DNA of 64,000 nt. Origin: Tretioscincus oriximinensis (lineage: Eukaryota > Chordata > Lepidosauria > Squamata > Gymnophthalmidae). The stretch spans positions 894,481 to 958,480 of the forward strand of contig JAJVDF010000246.1 in assembly GCA_022410635.1 (NCBI GenBank), written 5' to 3'. Made by a program: the position numbers and the translations under genes. Positions 1 to 10,659 of this stretch are shown one piece after another. Each line of letters starts with the position of its first letter. Positions within the stretch are counted from its first letter, which is position 1. Below the pieces are notes generated by a model, which worked only from the letters and a program-made list of their open reading frames with translations, was not told the DNA's origin and ran no database searches.

Positions 1-30
1 CTTTTCTCACCTTTCAAAGGGACTCATAAG
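1..30 (-). repeat. SINE-B 3' end fragment
   Basis: The first bases match the 3' end of SINE-B in reverse orientation (CTTTTCTCACCTTTCAAAGG), the part next to the (TTC)n tail in complete copies such as 20122-20490. It is cut by the window edge. Confidence 0.7.
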
Positions 31-195
31 TTTTCTTCTTAGCTATATCTCAGAATAGGAGCCTGCCATCTACATGCTAGTGTAGGCTATGGCAGGCCCC
101 GAATGGGGCCTGCCACAGCCTACACTGGCATGTTGATGACCAAGCTCTANACCAGGATATAACCCAGAATAAGTTTCAGTGGGGACGGGGCCTGT
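31..195. mobile_element. Palindromic MITE-F copy
   Basis: The sequence folds on itself around GGCCCCGAATGGGGCC near 95-110. The arms carry TATATCTCAGAATAGG on one side and ATATAACCCAGAATAAG on the other, ending in CAGTGGGGACGGGGCC. At least six related copies lie in the window (31822, 34824, 35466, 38712, 57140, 62695). It encodes nothing and is a non-autonomous DNA transposon. Confidence 0.7.
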
Positions 196-1010
196 GAGAC
201 ACTTTCCCAATAACCCAGCAGAGGGCCAACATGGGCTTCTCCTCTTTCACATTTTAATCCTGCACGGCAGTCCGAAAGGTAATTATATCCTAGGACACAG
301 AGAGATAAAGAGATTGCTGCACCTGATTATTGACATTTGCCATTTTTNAAAAAAATTAAATTACTCTGAACAACCTACGAACGCAGCTGCAAATCACAGT
401 TACCATATTTTTAAAATGGGAACAGCCATGCGTCATGTGTCTAAATAAAGCCAGAAGCACAAGATAATTTTACAAGTACTTTCTTAAGTAGTCTTTGCTC
501 ATTAAGGGTCCTGCTGTGAGATGGATTGAAGTGGATCCACTTTTATCTTTCTTGAGTGTCCCATCCTTCAATAGGTATTCGCAAATGTCTCCTCCTGGAT
601 TCCCGAGAGGAGACAGATCCTGCCAAGGTGCCTGCATTGAATTGGGCAGAAGGTGCTTCCAACTCCTCCTCCCCTCCTCCTTTTCTTTCTCTTCTTCCTT
701 CCCTTTTTTCTTCTCCTTGCTCCTTTNCCCCCTTGCTTCTTTTCTTCCTCCTCTAACTTTATTTCTTCTCCCACTCCTTCCTTTTCTTCTTCTTCCCTCT
801 GTTATGGATCTCTCTGCTGTTATTTCATTTTATAGCTATTTATTTTAAAAGGTGGCAATAAATTTAACTTTCAGCATTACCCAAATTCGTAATTCAAATG
901 ATACAATCATTTGATTAGTTTCATAATCTCTTATCTTAATAGCACANAAATCTTCTCAACATGTAAATCCCATGTTAATATGGATCAGCCAGTGTTACAA
1001 CACATATTGA
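196..1010. other. Non-repetitive DNA with a CT-rich tract
   Basis: I see no gene or known repeat here. A C/T-rich tract lies at about 655-800. Short open frames across it are low-complexity and have no recognisable protein. Confidence 0.5.
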
Positions 1011-1279
1011 GAGAGCCAGTTTGGTGTAATGGTTATAGAGTGTGGGACTCTTACCTGGTAGGCTCCCGGTTCGATTCCCCACTCCTCCATGAAAGCCAGC
1101 TGGGTGACCTTGGGCCAGTCACAGTTCCTAGAACTCTCTCAGCCCCACCTACTACACAGGGTGTCTGTTGTGGAGAAAGCAACAAAAGCTATCTGCGCCA
1201 CCCTATAATTGAGCGCTCTGAGACCTTCGGGTATTAGGTGGGATACAAGTACGAACAAACAAACAAATAAATAAATAAA
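1011..1279 (+). repeat. SINE-A, full length
   Basis: It begins GAGAGCCAGTTTGGTGTAA, has an RNA polymerase III B-box-like GGTTCGATTCC at about 1067-1078, and ends in an L2-like tail (GAGACCTTCGGGTATTAGG) followed by (AAAT)n. The tRNA-like head and the tail shared with L2 LINEs show a tRNA-derived SINE mobilised by L2. Confidence 0.85.
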
Positions 1280-1335
1280 GAGTGGATTAACATGCTCTCT
1301 TAGTAATGCATTTTGGGCAGCTGTTGAAACACACC

Positions 1336-1404
1336 AAGGCCCGTTCCACACTGAGCCTTATTTGGGCTATATGTCAGAATAGGGATCTGTCCACCAATAT
1401 GTGT
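1336..1404. mobile_element. MITE-F fragment
   Basis: GGCCCGTTCCACACTGAGCC and the following ATATGTCAGAATAGGG match one half of MITE-F. The other half is missing where a CR1 begins. Confidence 0.6.
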
Positions 1405-1699
1405 ACGGCTGTCACAGAGCAGAGAAGACTGAGGGGAGACCTGATAGCTATCTACAAATATCTGAAGGGATCAGCCTTGTTCTCATTGGCACATGGAAGG
1501 ACTGGAAACAATGGGATGAGACTGCAAGGGAGGAGATTTAGATTAGATATCAGAAAAAAACTTTCTAACAGTCAGGTTGCTACAGAAGTGTTTGGACACC
1601 CATCTGACTGGGTTGGTTTAGTGAATCCTGCATTGAGCAGGGGGGTTGGACCCAATGACTTTGGTGGTTCCTCCCAACTCTATGATTCTATGATCCTAT
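1405..1699 (+). mobile_element. CR1-b LINE 3' end
   Basis: Translation gives the end of the CR1 reverse transcriptase protein ([16 protein letters not shown], then [18 protein letters not shown]). It is followed by the short 3' UTR and the diagnostic tail TATGATTCTATGATCCTAT. It is 5' truncated, as most CR1 copies are, and cannot move by itself. Confidence 0.9.
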
Positions 1700-2040
1700 A
1701 AATCTTGCTTGGCTTAATGAGGTTGTGATGAAACAGGACACCTTTTTAATGTATTTACAAATGTACATCCCCAACTGCATTACTATATCCACAACTTGAC
1801 CATTGTACATGTTTTTACATTCTGTTANCCTCCCTCCCCCTCCTCCTCCTTCCCCGACCATGACCAGGTAAAACCACTTAACAGCTCTATATAATAAATC
1901 TATAGTTTAATATAAGAGCAATCGTATTTGATAACGTTGAATTAGCATTGCCTGAAACTCCGAATTCTACCAATTTTTTTCCCATTTATTCAGCCAAGGT
2001 ACTTTTATAGGTATATCCATAAGACGCATCCTCTTTTCCC
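1700..2040. other. AT-rich sequence, possibly an old L1 3' end in reverse
   Basis: There is no gene. The run of TTTACAAATGTACATCC-type sequence followed by a C-rich block resembles reversed L1 3' UTRs near 35.9 kb and 60.8 kb, but the match is weak. Confidence 0.25.
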
Positions 2041-2795
2041 TTAAGAACGTAAGAAGAGCCATACTGGATCAGGCCACAGCCCATCAAGTCCAGCATTCTG
2101 TGTCACACAGAGGCCCACCAGATGCACCTGGGCAGTCCGAACAGAGGAAAGCAAAATATGCACCTATTCATGACTCCCTGCAAATGGTATTTCAGGAGTC
2201 CTGCNTGCTGCTCCATCCCGGAGGCAGCATCCAGACATCCATCCTAGTATCCATTTATACCCTTGGTGTCCATAAACCTGTCTGGTCCTGTCTTGAAACT
2301 ATCCAAGCTGTTAGCTACCACTACCTCTTCAGGAAGTAAATTCCACAGGCCAATGACCCTCTGGGTGAAAAAATACTTTCCTTTGTCTGTTCTCACTTTT
2401 GTACCCATCAATTTCAAGGAGTCCCTCTGGTCCTAGTGTTGTGTGATAGAGAAAACATTTTTCTCTATTCACCCTGTCTATCCCATGCATGATTTTGTAC
2501 ACTTAAATCAGATCCCCTCTCAAACGTTGCCTTTCAAGGCTGAAGAGGCCCAGACGTAGCAGCCTCACTTCATAAGGGATTCTGCTCCAGACCCTTGATC
2601 ATTTTTGTTGCCCTTTTCTGCACCTTCTCCAGTTCCACAATATCCCTCTTCAGATGTGGTGACCAGAACTGAACACAGTATTCCAAATGTGGCCTCACCA
2701 CAGATTTATAAAGAGGCAAAACATTTGCTGACTTGTTTTCGATTCCTTTCCCAATGATCCCCAACATGGAAATTGCCTTATCGCTTCCAGTTATA
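2041..2795 (-). mobile_element. CR1-a LINE 3' part
   Basis: In reverse it encodes the CR1 thumb and connection region ([20 protein letters not shown], then [20 protein letters not shown]) and then the CR1-a 3' UTR. The 3' end AGAACGTAAG at 2043 is the remnant of the 8-bp tail. It is 5' truncated in the reverse transcriptase. Confidence 0.9.
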
Positions 2796-3014
2796 AAATT
2801 TCAGAAACATAACCATACCAGAGCTGAGTTGTTCAGTTTTGTTTCTCCCTCCAACCCCTATATATTTACATAAAATCCCCCACTTGTTCAAACATTCTAC
2901 ATGGAAAGCACCCAAGCGTAGCAGCACAGAAGAGTCCAGACAACAAGGAAGAGAAGGGGTAGCTAAGCGAGGGTAGGAAGCGGTGATAGGCTGGGGAGGG
3001 ACATGGCGCTTTGT

Positions 3015-3888
3015 TGGGAATTTCCCCCTGGGACATATTAGAAATAAAATATATTATTAATATCAAATATATCTAGCTGGAACTAAGCTACCCAAGAGAG
3101 GCCTCTGGGTAATTATTTTCAAAAATTTCCTTGGTCAAGCTGACCTTTGCTCCACCTCAGGAACTCTGTNAATCTCTTTTCCTCTCCCTGGGGGCACCTG
3201 TGAAAGGTAGCTCCTGATTCTATGTCCTGTCAGACAAAAGACACATTAATCCCATTAATGACTGAGAAGTCAACTGTTTGCTTTTCCTATAAGGCAGACT
3301 TGACTCTCAATGGGAATCTCTCTTTGGAAAACTGCCTACAGCATAACCCTATTGTCACATAGGGAAGTCACTATTTGCCTTCTTCCCCTGTTCTGTATAC
3401 ACTGGTATCACCTCTTTGTTTGATACCAATCAAGGGTCATCAGAGACTGGACCCTTGGCATGAATCATCTTCCTGTCAGGATTTGATTGACAGGGGATCT
3501 CAATGGTAGCTANGTTCCAGTAATTAGGCACACCACACACACATACATCGCTTCCCCTATTGGCTACTGTACNCAGNCTGCANCCCCTTGGGAGGGGGCA
3601 TAACGCATCATGTATGACCTCACTGACCCACGTTGGGTATCCTCCGCCCTTTTTACCCCGTCATCATTTTCATACACGCCTTCTGATTCTGTTATCAATA
3701 AAAGTGGAGACCTTTCGACCTTCTGGAGGCTTCCATCTACCCGTGGACCTCCTAAGATCTCCTGTTGTCCTGAAGCGTCGTCCGTGTGCGCATTATTTCG
3801 TGGCAGGTGATACGGACCCCAGGGCAAGCTACCTCACATCACCGCTCAGTCATTGGTTATCGGGACAGCCGAATCTCGTTAGCGCTTG
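3015..3888 (+). mobile_element. Solo LTR of an LTR retrotransposon or endogenous retrovirus, copy 1
   Basis: About 870 bp beginning TGGGAATTT. A polyadenylation signal AATAAA lies at about 3695-3700 and GTGACACGG-like 3' sequence follows. It matches two reverse copies at 6438-7193 and 32773-33638 along its whole length. No gag, pol or env sequence borders it, so it is a solo LTR left by recombination. The family assignment (ERV versus gypsy) is open. The 3' boundary is approximate. Confidence 0.7.
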
Positions 3889-3959
3889 ACAATGGAGGGC
3901 AACAAGATGGAGGGTAATGATGTTGCGGAAGGTGGAGGTGCTGATAATATCACCATTGT

Positions 3960-4416
3960 TCCATTGGTCTTAAAAGAGTTGCACTGACTGGCAACCCATT
4001 ACCGAGTCCAATTCAAGATGCTGACTTATAAGGCCTGAAATAACTAGGGCCCCAAATACCTAATAGAAGGCCTTCTCCCATACCAACCTGCCCATGCCTT
4101 AAGATCTTCAGGGAAGGGCCCCCTTGTACCCTTCTTTCAACCGCAAGTGGATTGGGGACCCGGGGTAAGTCCTTCGCAGTGGTTGCCCCCCGGTCTATAG
4201 AACAGTCTCCCCCTCATCATCGTTGTTTGGTTTTAGAAGATCTTTGAAGACNCGTCTCTTTCACCTGGCCTTTGGCTGAAGAAATGTCATCTTTGTCCCC
4301 ACTTTTAGATATTGTTTTGTCCTGTTTTTAATTTGTTTATTTTGTATTGATGTTTTACTGTTGGTCACCCTGAGACCTTCGGGCATAGGGCGGGGTATAA
4401 GTATAAATAAATAAAC
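3960..4416 (+). mobile_element. L2 LINE 3' end
   Basis: A decayed frame reads like the L2 C-terminus (LHWLATHYRVQFKMLTYKA, then the region matching a YLxxLLPYxPxxALRSS pattern). It ends in the L2 3' tail GAGACCTTCGGGCATAGGG and (AAAT)n. The same tail is used by SINE-A. Confidence 0.8.
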
Positions 4417-4446
4417 CTGGCCCTTGGCTGAAAATAACTGCTCTCC

Positions 4447-4447
4447 A

Positions 4448-4487
<40 letters not shown>

Positions 4488-4655
4488 TACTTATACCCCG
4501 CCCTATACCCGAAGGTCTCAGGGCGGCAAAAACAGTAAAACATCACTACGAAAATTAAAAAAGTATAAAACAATATTAAAAGTAGGGATAGAGATGGCAT
4601 TTCTTCAGCCAAAGGCCAGGCAAAAGAGGTGCGTCTTCAAGTGAACTGCCCTTTC
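4447..4655 (-). mobile_element. L2 LINE 3' end, reverse
   Basis: (TTTA)n at 4447-4485 is followed by the reversed L2 tail (CCCGAAGGTCTCAGGGCGG) and about 150 bp of 3' UTR matching 4230-4416 in reverse. The two L2 ends face each other tail to tail. Confidence 0.75.
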
Positions 4656-4659
4656 AGTT

Positions 4660-5640
4660 ATTGTTGTTTTAATAAACAAATGTCTAAGTCAGGATTTAAA
4701 ATCTGGCCTATCCTAGGATTTTCAGATAAAATCTGGGACAGAAGTTTGCACCTTTCATGGCTATATTGCAGAGGAATTTTCACCAGATGTCGTTTATAAT
4801 GCCTGCAGCACAGACGGTATATTTTTCACTCCCATTAAAGGTGGAAAAACTCTCTCCCAGTGGGAACCCTTGTCTGTCAAGAGCTCCCACAATGCTTTTG
4901 GCTCCCACAATTGACACGAGAAATTCAGAAGCAAAAGGTGCCCGTTGACCACTGCCCGGCCTCCACTCCAGATGTTCCCTGGAAGTAGAAGACATCCCAC
5001 CATTGTTCTAAAAAGCCCTTGTGTTGCAATTGTGCCTCTCATTAAATGTGCAGCTTGTTTGGAGAAAAAACATTCCATCAGTCCTGTTTTCCTCCATTTT
5101 CCACTTGTGAAGCCCGCGAGGCCAGAGCCGCAGATCCGGATGCTAAGCAACACAGAGACCATGGCAACAGGGCTTATTGCTTTGTGCCACTCATTGATAA
5201 AATTCCAGTTGCTGTCGGTCTGGTGCAAATTCTAAATGACATAGTTGAAATGACAGCCAGGCGTATTATGAGAAAACATTGATTCACGATGTGTCTGCGT
5301 GCGCCTATGCCGTGTTTAATGCCGTCTGGCAGGAAACGATCGAGAGGGCTGGGGGAATTAATACAGTAGCTATAATTAGCTGTTTTGGGGAGCTGTGCCG
5401 GGTTCTTGTAATATCAAAATTAGCTGCAATTGGAGATTAATAAGTATTCTGTTTCGTTCCTTTTTAAATTGTCTTGCAGGATACTTGCAGAACTTAAAAA
5501 AACCTAATTATTATCCCATTATAAGATTTCAAAAGCAAGGATTTAATTAGTCAGGCACATGGCAATGTTTTTCTCATGAGGGCTTTTATTATATCTGTCG
5601 AGGGAATACTTATGTCTCTGGGTTAGATAATGTAACACAT
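4660..5640. promoter_or_regulatory. Candidate conserved non-coding element cluster
   Basis: Nearly 1 kb matches no repeat in the window and lacks long reading frames. It contains an RFX half-site-like CCATGGCAAC at 5159-5168, TATAATTAGC near 5371-5380, GCTGCAATTGG near 5421, CTAATTATTATCC near 5503 and TTTAATTAGTC near 5542. Dense TAATTA motifs in unique AT-rich DNA are typical of enhancers around developmental regulators. What I see is unique sequence and motifs; enhancer function is inferred. Confidence 0.45.
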
Positions 5641-5657
5641 AAGAGAACATTAAGAGG

Positions 5658-5965
5658 AGAAGAAGAAGAAGAAATGGGTTCTTATACCCCGCTTTTCTCA
5701 CCTTTCAAAGGGACTCAAAGCGGCTTACAAGGATATATTTTGCCCGAAGGCTTCCATTCTATCTTCCCCACCAGGCTGTGGTGGTTCCCATGTATCTACT
5801 TGCAGTTAGTTGCAATTTCTTGCAGTTCGTGCTTTCGAATAGCTGGGTTGGCTAGAGCTACAGGCTAGTGGAAGGGGCTCACCCATCCCCACATCCAACA
5901 CAGGGCTTTGAAACCCCATCTCCCAGGCGAGAGACGAATTCCTAAGCAACTGAGCTATCCGTGCC
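5658..5965 (-). repeat. SINE-B, full length
   Basis: Reverse copy running from (GAA)n and CCCCGCTTTTCTCACC to GAGCTATCCGTGCC, the reversed tRNA-like head. Read on the minus strand the head has an A-box-like TAGCTCAGTTGC and a B-box-like GGTTTC. It carries no coding sequence. Confidence 0.85.
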
Positions 5966-6088
5966 TGTGGAAGGGGGCCAGAGCCCGTCTAGTCCAGCAT
6001 TCTGTTTCACGCAGAGGCCCACTCATTGCATCTGGGCATCTCAAGCAGGAGAAGGCAAACCTCCTCACCTGTTCTTGATTCCCTGNAA
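5966..6088 (-). mobile_element. CR1-a fragment, split (part 1)
   Basis: Reversed CR1-a 3' UTR (CAGAGGCCCACTCATTGCAT). It stops at CCCTGNAAA and resumes at 7244 with CTGCAAATAATATTTC, so the intervening block is an insertion. Confidence 0.75.
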
Positions 6089-7243
6089 ATAGACTGACCA
6101 GATTTTCTGAGGCCCAAACTGGTGCAATTNATATTCATGCAAATTTGCATATTCCTGAATATGCATATCACCCACCAACATGCATACCCCTCTGAAATCT
6201 CCGTCCGAGGAATCCGCAAAGCGTTTGAGATTTTTTCGAAGTGCATGAGAAATTTCCATTTTTAATTTTTTTTTTACTGAGGGGAGGGTGCCTTCAGGAG
6301 CTCCCCCCCAGTTGCCAGAGCCCCCTAGTGGTGGTGCAGTGATTTTTTTTTTAAAAAAATAAAATAAAAATACATTTTCCCCAAAAAACTAGGGAAACTG
6401 CCGCCCTCAGGAGGGTGAGGTAGACATCCCAAAACCATGTTAACGGGTATTCACTTTCCACGTTATTCGATGCCTAACGGAAATCAGAAGGCAGCTTGGT
6501 CCGCAGTAGGTAGACACATGTAACAGGAATCACACTGGCAACACGACTTGGATCAAGAAGCAATTTCAGGAGGTCCACGGGTCATGGAGTCTTCCAGAAT
6601 GCCCTCGTGTTCAATCTTTTATTGATCCAAAATCAGAAGGCGCGTATAAAGATTATGATGTCAAGAAAGGGGTGGGTACATCCCACGTGGGTCAGGTGTG
6701 ACCCCTGTGTGATGTGTTTCTCTCCTCCCCAAGGAGGTACAGCCTGGTCAGGAAACTCCAAATATGGTATAAGGTTGGTAAACAGGATGGACCCTCAGCA
6801 GCCACTCAACTGCTTTTGCATTATCTTAATTACTGGAACCCAGTGACTCACCCTGAGGAGAAGTGGTTTTAACGATCTTAAATGGTTTACCTCCTGGCTG
6901 CTATCAGGCTGAATGGTCAGCCCAGGTGCACAGCCTGGTTAAACAAAGATAGTGCCTTTGCCTTAATAGGTGCCAATTTAATCTATTCAGTCCGGCAAGG
7001 CTTCATGGATGGGTATGCCTTGGGGGCAGGAAGAAGTGATTGGGTAGTTCCTGTAAACTCCTGAGCTGGGTTGACCAGAGATTTTTTGCAAAATTTCCAA
7101 CAGGACTGACTTTGGCTCACAGGGTCAATCCAAGTTCATATTATATTAATATATATTATTGCCAATTAATATATGCCATATGTCTGATTCCCACACCACG
7201 TTCCCCCCCCAACCCCCCGAAAGGGGGTCACTTGATCAGCCTA
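6089..7243 (+). mobile_element. Foldback element (type 2) carrying an inserted LTR
   Basis: It begins TAGACTGACCAGATTTTCTG and ends TTGATCAGCCTA, an imperfect terminal inverted repeat shared with the AGGCTGACCAG family. CTGNAAA and CTGCAAA flank it as a target duplication. The same internal sequence (TGCATACCCCTCTGAAATC, TGCATGAGAAATTT) occurs at 12991, 26090 and 45671. A solo LTR interrupts it at 6438-7193. Confidence 0.75.
6438..7193 (-). mobile_element. Solo LTR, copy 2
   Basis: Reverse relative of 3015-3888, with AATAAA (reverse TTTATT near 6618) and the conserved CACGTGGGTCAG region near 6680. AACCA before it and CACCA after it fit an imperfect 5-bp target duplication. Joining the flanks restores the foldback element seen intact in the copy ending at 46374. 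Confidence 0.75.
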
Positions 7244-7345
7244 CTGCAAATAATATTTCAAGAATACTGGCCTTTTTTCCATCCCAGAGGCAGCATAACA
7301 CCCACTGTTATACTTCTCTTCCATGAATTTATCTAATCCAACCTC
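7244..7345 (-). mobile_element. CR1-a fragment, split (part 2)
   Basis: Continuation of 5966-6088: reversed CR1-a with CATCCCAGAGGCAGCAT followed by the TAATCC and CCTCAAAGCTATTC stretches found in other copies. Confidence 0.7.
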
Positions 7346-7562
7346 AAAGCTATTCTCAAATTTATCTGCATAAAAATGAGCACATGCATGTTCCAGGCAA
7401 AATTTGCCTTGCCGCATCCTCTCTTTTCTTACTGAGTATACATGGAAAAGAAGAAATTGGAAATATTTAACGGACACATTTCTGAAACAGGGCAGCAGAT
7501 TAGAAAAACTGTTTTTGTTTTGACCTGGTAGACGGTTCTCATGTTTTTAAGGTCCAACCGTT

Positions 7563-8125
7563 TCTACATAGTAAACCCAGCAAAGGAGCTAGCAGCACTT
7601 TGAGACTAACTTGAGAAAAGTGGTTGGCATAAGCTTTCGTAGACAGGTCNACTTCTTCAGATGCTGAGGGACTCATGTCAGGGTCAGGTATTTATAGGGA
7701 AATGTGTATGGGAGAAGACAAAGCACATGCAACTGTAGGGAGGGNTTGAATTGCAGGTAAATAGCAGGAACTAATCTCCTTAAAAAAACAGGTAAATAGC
7801 AGGAACTAATCCTCTTGTGAGAAAAAGTCCCTGGGGCAACAAGGGGCAATGTCTAGTAGAGAAACAATCAAATACTTAACAGGTGTCATAAGAATGTATA
7901 GTTGGCCAGGAAACCATTGTCTCTGTTAAGTCCTTTTTCTGATGGCCTGGAACTTGTGAATGTCTTCAAGTTCTGCTGCTTCTCTTTCAAACCTTCCTTT
8001 GTAGTTTCTTCGTTCAAGGACTGCAGTCCTGAGGTCTGAGAGAGAAGGTCCTGGAAGGTTAAAATGTTCAGCAACTGGCTTCTGTGTGTTTCCATTTCGA
8101 ATATTTCTCTGAAATTGTCTACATA
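7563..8125 (-). mobile_element. Penelope-like element, 3' part with GIY-YIG endonuclease remnant
   Basis: On the minus strand about 7930-8070 reads VAEHFNLPGPSLSDLRTAVL and then EDIHKFQAIRK. After a frameshift it reads LNRDNGF near 7905. This is the late part of the GIY-YIG endonuclease domain of Penelope-like retroelements (HF, the L-D-L and the terminal GLN-D-GF motifs). A frameshift and a stop break it. The flanking sequence (GCAAAGGAGCTAGCAGCAC) recurs at 33673, 49459 and in part at 30885 and 32020, so those are pieces of the same family. Confidence 0.7.
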
Positions 8126-8500
8126 GTAAAGAAAAAGTCGATCTAAGTTAAGACTAAAGAAGTGATAAATCGTCTTTTTTGAATTCGTTCCATCCAGAGC
8201 TAATTTTCACAGGGGTCTGGTCTGCCGCTCTGATTGAAGCCAATGCTTTTGAAATGAACAGCTCCGCAGAAGAAGACAGTCTTGGGTTTTCCAAAGCCCT
8301 TTTTCCCTAACACAGATCCTTTTGAGCAGAAAAGGCTATGATTATCAAAGAAGTTCTGATGTCTGCATGCTCTTGCAAACGGCATGAGCTAGCGTCTGCA
8401 GAGAAACCGGACGATTACTCTGAAGTACTTTCAGAATATTAAGAGAGAGAGAGGAAAAAAGGTTATGCCATCCATGATAAAACTGGGTACTGACTGTGTA
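8126..8500. other. Unique sequence, no gene seen
   Basis: Non-repetitive within the window, with stops in all frames. It could be an additional regulatory element, but I see no strong motif cluster. Confidence 0.35.
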
Positions 8501-8546
8501 AAATGGAAGCTGGGGATCGAGCTCCAGAGGTCAACAAAAACACAGT

Positions 8547-8683
8547 TGGGCTGCGTTCTCACGAGGGTGAAAGAAGAGGTTTTGAGAACTGCGAAGTGAA
8601 TTCAATTCCCTCCACCATTTTCTCCTTTTTCCAGCTACGTTTCGCTTGTTTCATTGTCCGCACAAGATTTACATTGGCTTCTG
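8547..8683 (+). mobile_element. MITE-X copy
   Basis: The TTGGGCTGCGTTCTCACG start, GTTTTGAGAACTGCG, TTTCTCCTTTTTCCAGCT and TTGTCCGCACAAG are shared with 12595-12990 and, reversed, with 56140-56265. It is non-coding. Three copies with the same internal order define a small interspersed family. Confidence 0.55.
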
Positions 8684-8689
8684 GAGTGG

Positions 8690-8888
8690 GGAAGAAGAGG
8701 AAGAAGAAGAGGAAGAAGAGGAAGAGGTTNTTATACACTGCTTTTCTCATCCAAAGGGACTCAAAGTGGCTTACAAAGTTATTTTTCACACAAAGGCTTA
8801 CATTCTATCTTCCCCACCAGGCTATGGTGGTTCCCATATATTTAGTTCCGGTCAGTTGCAAATCTACTTACATTCGAACAGCTGAGTT
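8690..8888 (-). repeat. SINE-B, truncated
   Basis: Starts with an interrupted (GAA)n tract and reversed SINE-B 3' half. It is broken at 8888 by a CR1-a insertion. Confidence 0.75.
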
Positions 8889-9068
8889 AAGAACATAAGA
8901 ACATAAGAACATAAGAAGAGCCATACTGGATCAGGCCACAGCCCATCAAGTCCAGCCTTCTGCCCCACACAGAGGCCCACCAGATGCATCTGGGCAGTCT
9001 GAACAGAGGAAAGCAAAATATGCACCTGTTCATGACTCCCTGCAAATGGTATTTCAGGAATCCTGCCT
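8889..9068 (-). mobile_element. CR1-a 3' end
   Basis: Starts with three units of AAGAACAT, the reversed 8-bp tail, then the reversed 3' UTR up to AATGGTATTTCAGGAATCC. A very short 5'-truncated insertion inside SINE-B. Confidence 0.85.
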
Positions 9069-9310
9069 GTTTGGCTGAGCTGAGGCCAGTAGAGGGCGCT
9101 CTCCCCTCTCTATGGCCAGGAACAGAAACAGACCTCTGGATTGAGATGATATCTCTCCACCTCTGTGCCATTCGTGCCTTGAAGCCCTGTGTTAACTGTG
9201 GAGAGGGCTGGGTGCCCAGTACTGGCCTCAGCTCNGCCAACTCAGCTATTTGAAAGCAAAAACTTGCGATTAGATAAATGGGAAGCCGCTTTGAGACTCT
9301 TTGGGTGGGA
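9069..9310. repeat. Rearranged SINE-B pieces
   Basis: Pieces of SINE-B in mixed order and orientation: GCCATTCGTGCCTTGAAGCC near 9168, CAACTCAGCTATTTGAAAGC near 9237 and GAAGCCGCTTTGAGACTC near 9281. It is an old, rearranged copy. Confidence 0.5.
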
Positions 9311-10555
9311 GCTGAGAGCTGGAGTCACCCATTAATTGGGTCTCCCTCCAAACATCCTTTCTGTGTTGCCCTCCACTTTGTGGCTCCACTGTTTAATATT
9401 ACAGTCTGTGCCTCTATGGTTCTCCTTACTTCTACGTTTCCATGGGGGCAATTAAAACAGTCTTGCCTGATACTGTGGGTTGCGGCAGTGAAGTCACGTG
9501 ACAGTCAATGCTTGCACTCAGGCATATCACTGAGGCTTTTAAAAAGCGATCTCAAAAATTAGAATCTCAGTGAGCTCCTGGGTGCAATATGGCAGCAGAC
9601 AGTTGTTCAGCTCCGTTTTGATCTCTAGGCACCAGGAAACCACTCCGAGTTCATCAGCTAAAGTGCTTGGATTTGCTTGGTTCACATCATTGAAGATTAT
9701 TGGGGGGAAAAACCCCCCACAGAAATTTAATAACGTGTGAGTTGCAAAATATTTTTTGGGAATATTATTTATTATTATTTTTCAAACACAAATATCGATT
9801 CTTTTCAGACTTTTTAACGAAAACCGGTTCCCACCCATCCCCGCATCCGAAAGCGCAACAGAATAAACATCCAAATTTCAATTCAATTCAATATTTCTAA
9901 CAACGTCCTCATTTCCCTGTACGATTATTCCTTTAAATGAATATTTCTTGTCATTAATATCACATGTCTCCATTTCTCTCTTACATTTAATGTCCGATTA
10001 CTTACTGATAAACCCAAATCCATATCTCTTTTTGACTTTATCCGTTCCATTCCTGGATATTCCAANTTGTTTTATCTTGCCATTTTTAAACTATTCTGCT
10101 GCTACTAAAAGCAATGGATTAANAACGTACTTGTCTGTAGGCTGTATTGCTTCAGAGCAGGACCGCATACAAACAAACAGTACGTTGGCCTTGATTCCTC
10201 TTAGTAAGGTGGCAAAATCTCATATTTCTGGATGCCGTGTGCCAATACGATGGATGTGCCCCAGGACAATTCTTACTGGGGTTCTCAAATGGAATTGGAG
10301 GATTGAGATGGATTTCTATATATATTTCCCAGAGCCACAATCGCCCCTGAAGGCTCTGTGATTGGACAGTATTTTGACAAATTCCAAGGCCTGGAGTGAT
10401 GTCATCCAAGTTCTAAAGCCAGGGCCAGGCCGTAGTGGTTGCCGTGGGAGAACAGCAGGAACAGGGAAGGAACAACATAGGAAGAGAAATGGAGGAATGT
10501 GAAGCAGGCACCTCAGTTGCGTTAAACTCAGGCAATGGGGTTATTTCACGAGTAA
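9311..10555. other. No gene seen; AT-rich
   Basis: Stop-rich sequence. 9740-10060 is AT-rich and may be a decayed L1 3' end in reverse. The rest is not recognised and no reading frame is convincing. Confidence 0.4.
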
Positions 10556-10574
10556 GAACATAAGGAGAGTCCTG

Positions 10575-10645
10575 CTAAATCTTTTTATATCCTGCTTTTC
10601 TCACCCGAAGAGACTCAAAGCGGCTTGTATTTTTCAGCTGAGGAC
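10575..10645 (-). repeat. SINE-B 3' fragment, split by SINE-A
   Basis: Reversed SINE-B 3' end (CCTGCTTTTCTCACCCGAAG, CAAAGCGGCTTGTATTTTTC). The rest of the element continues after the SINE-A insertion at 10918. Confidence 0.6.
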
Positions 10646-10659
10646 TGTGTTGGTCCCCA

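Noticed and set aside
1011..1090. tRNA gene in SINE-A heads
   Set aside because: Same reason: repeated family, no acceptor stem pairing.
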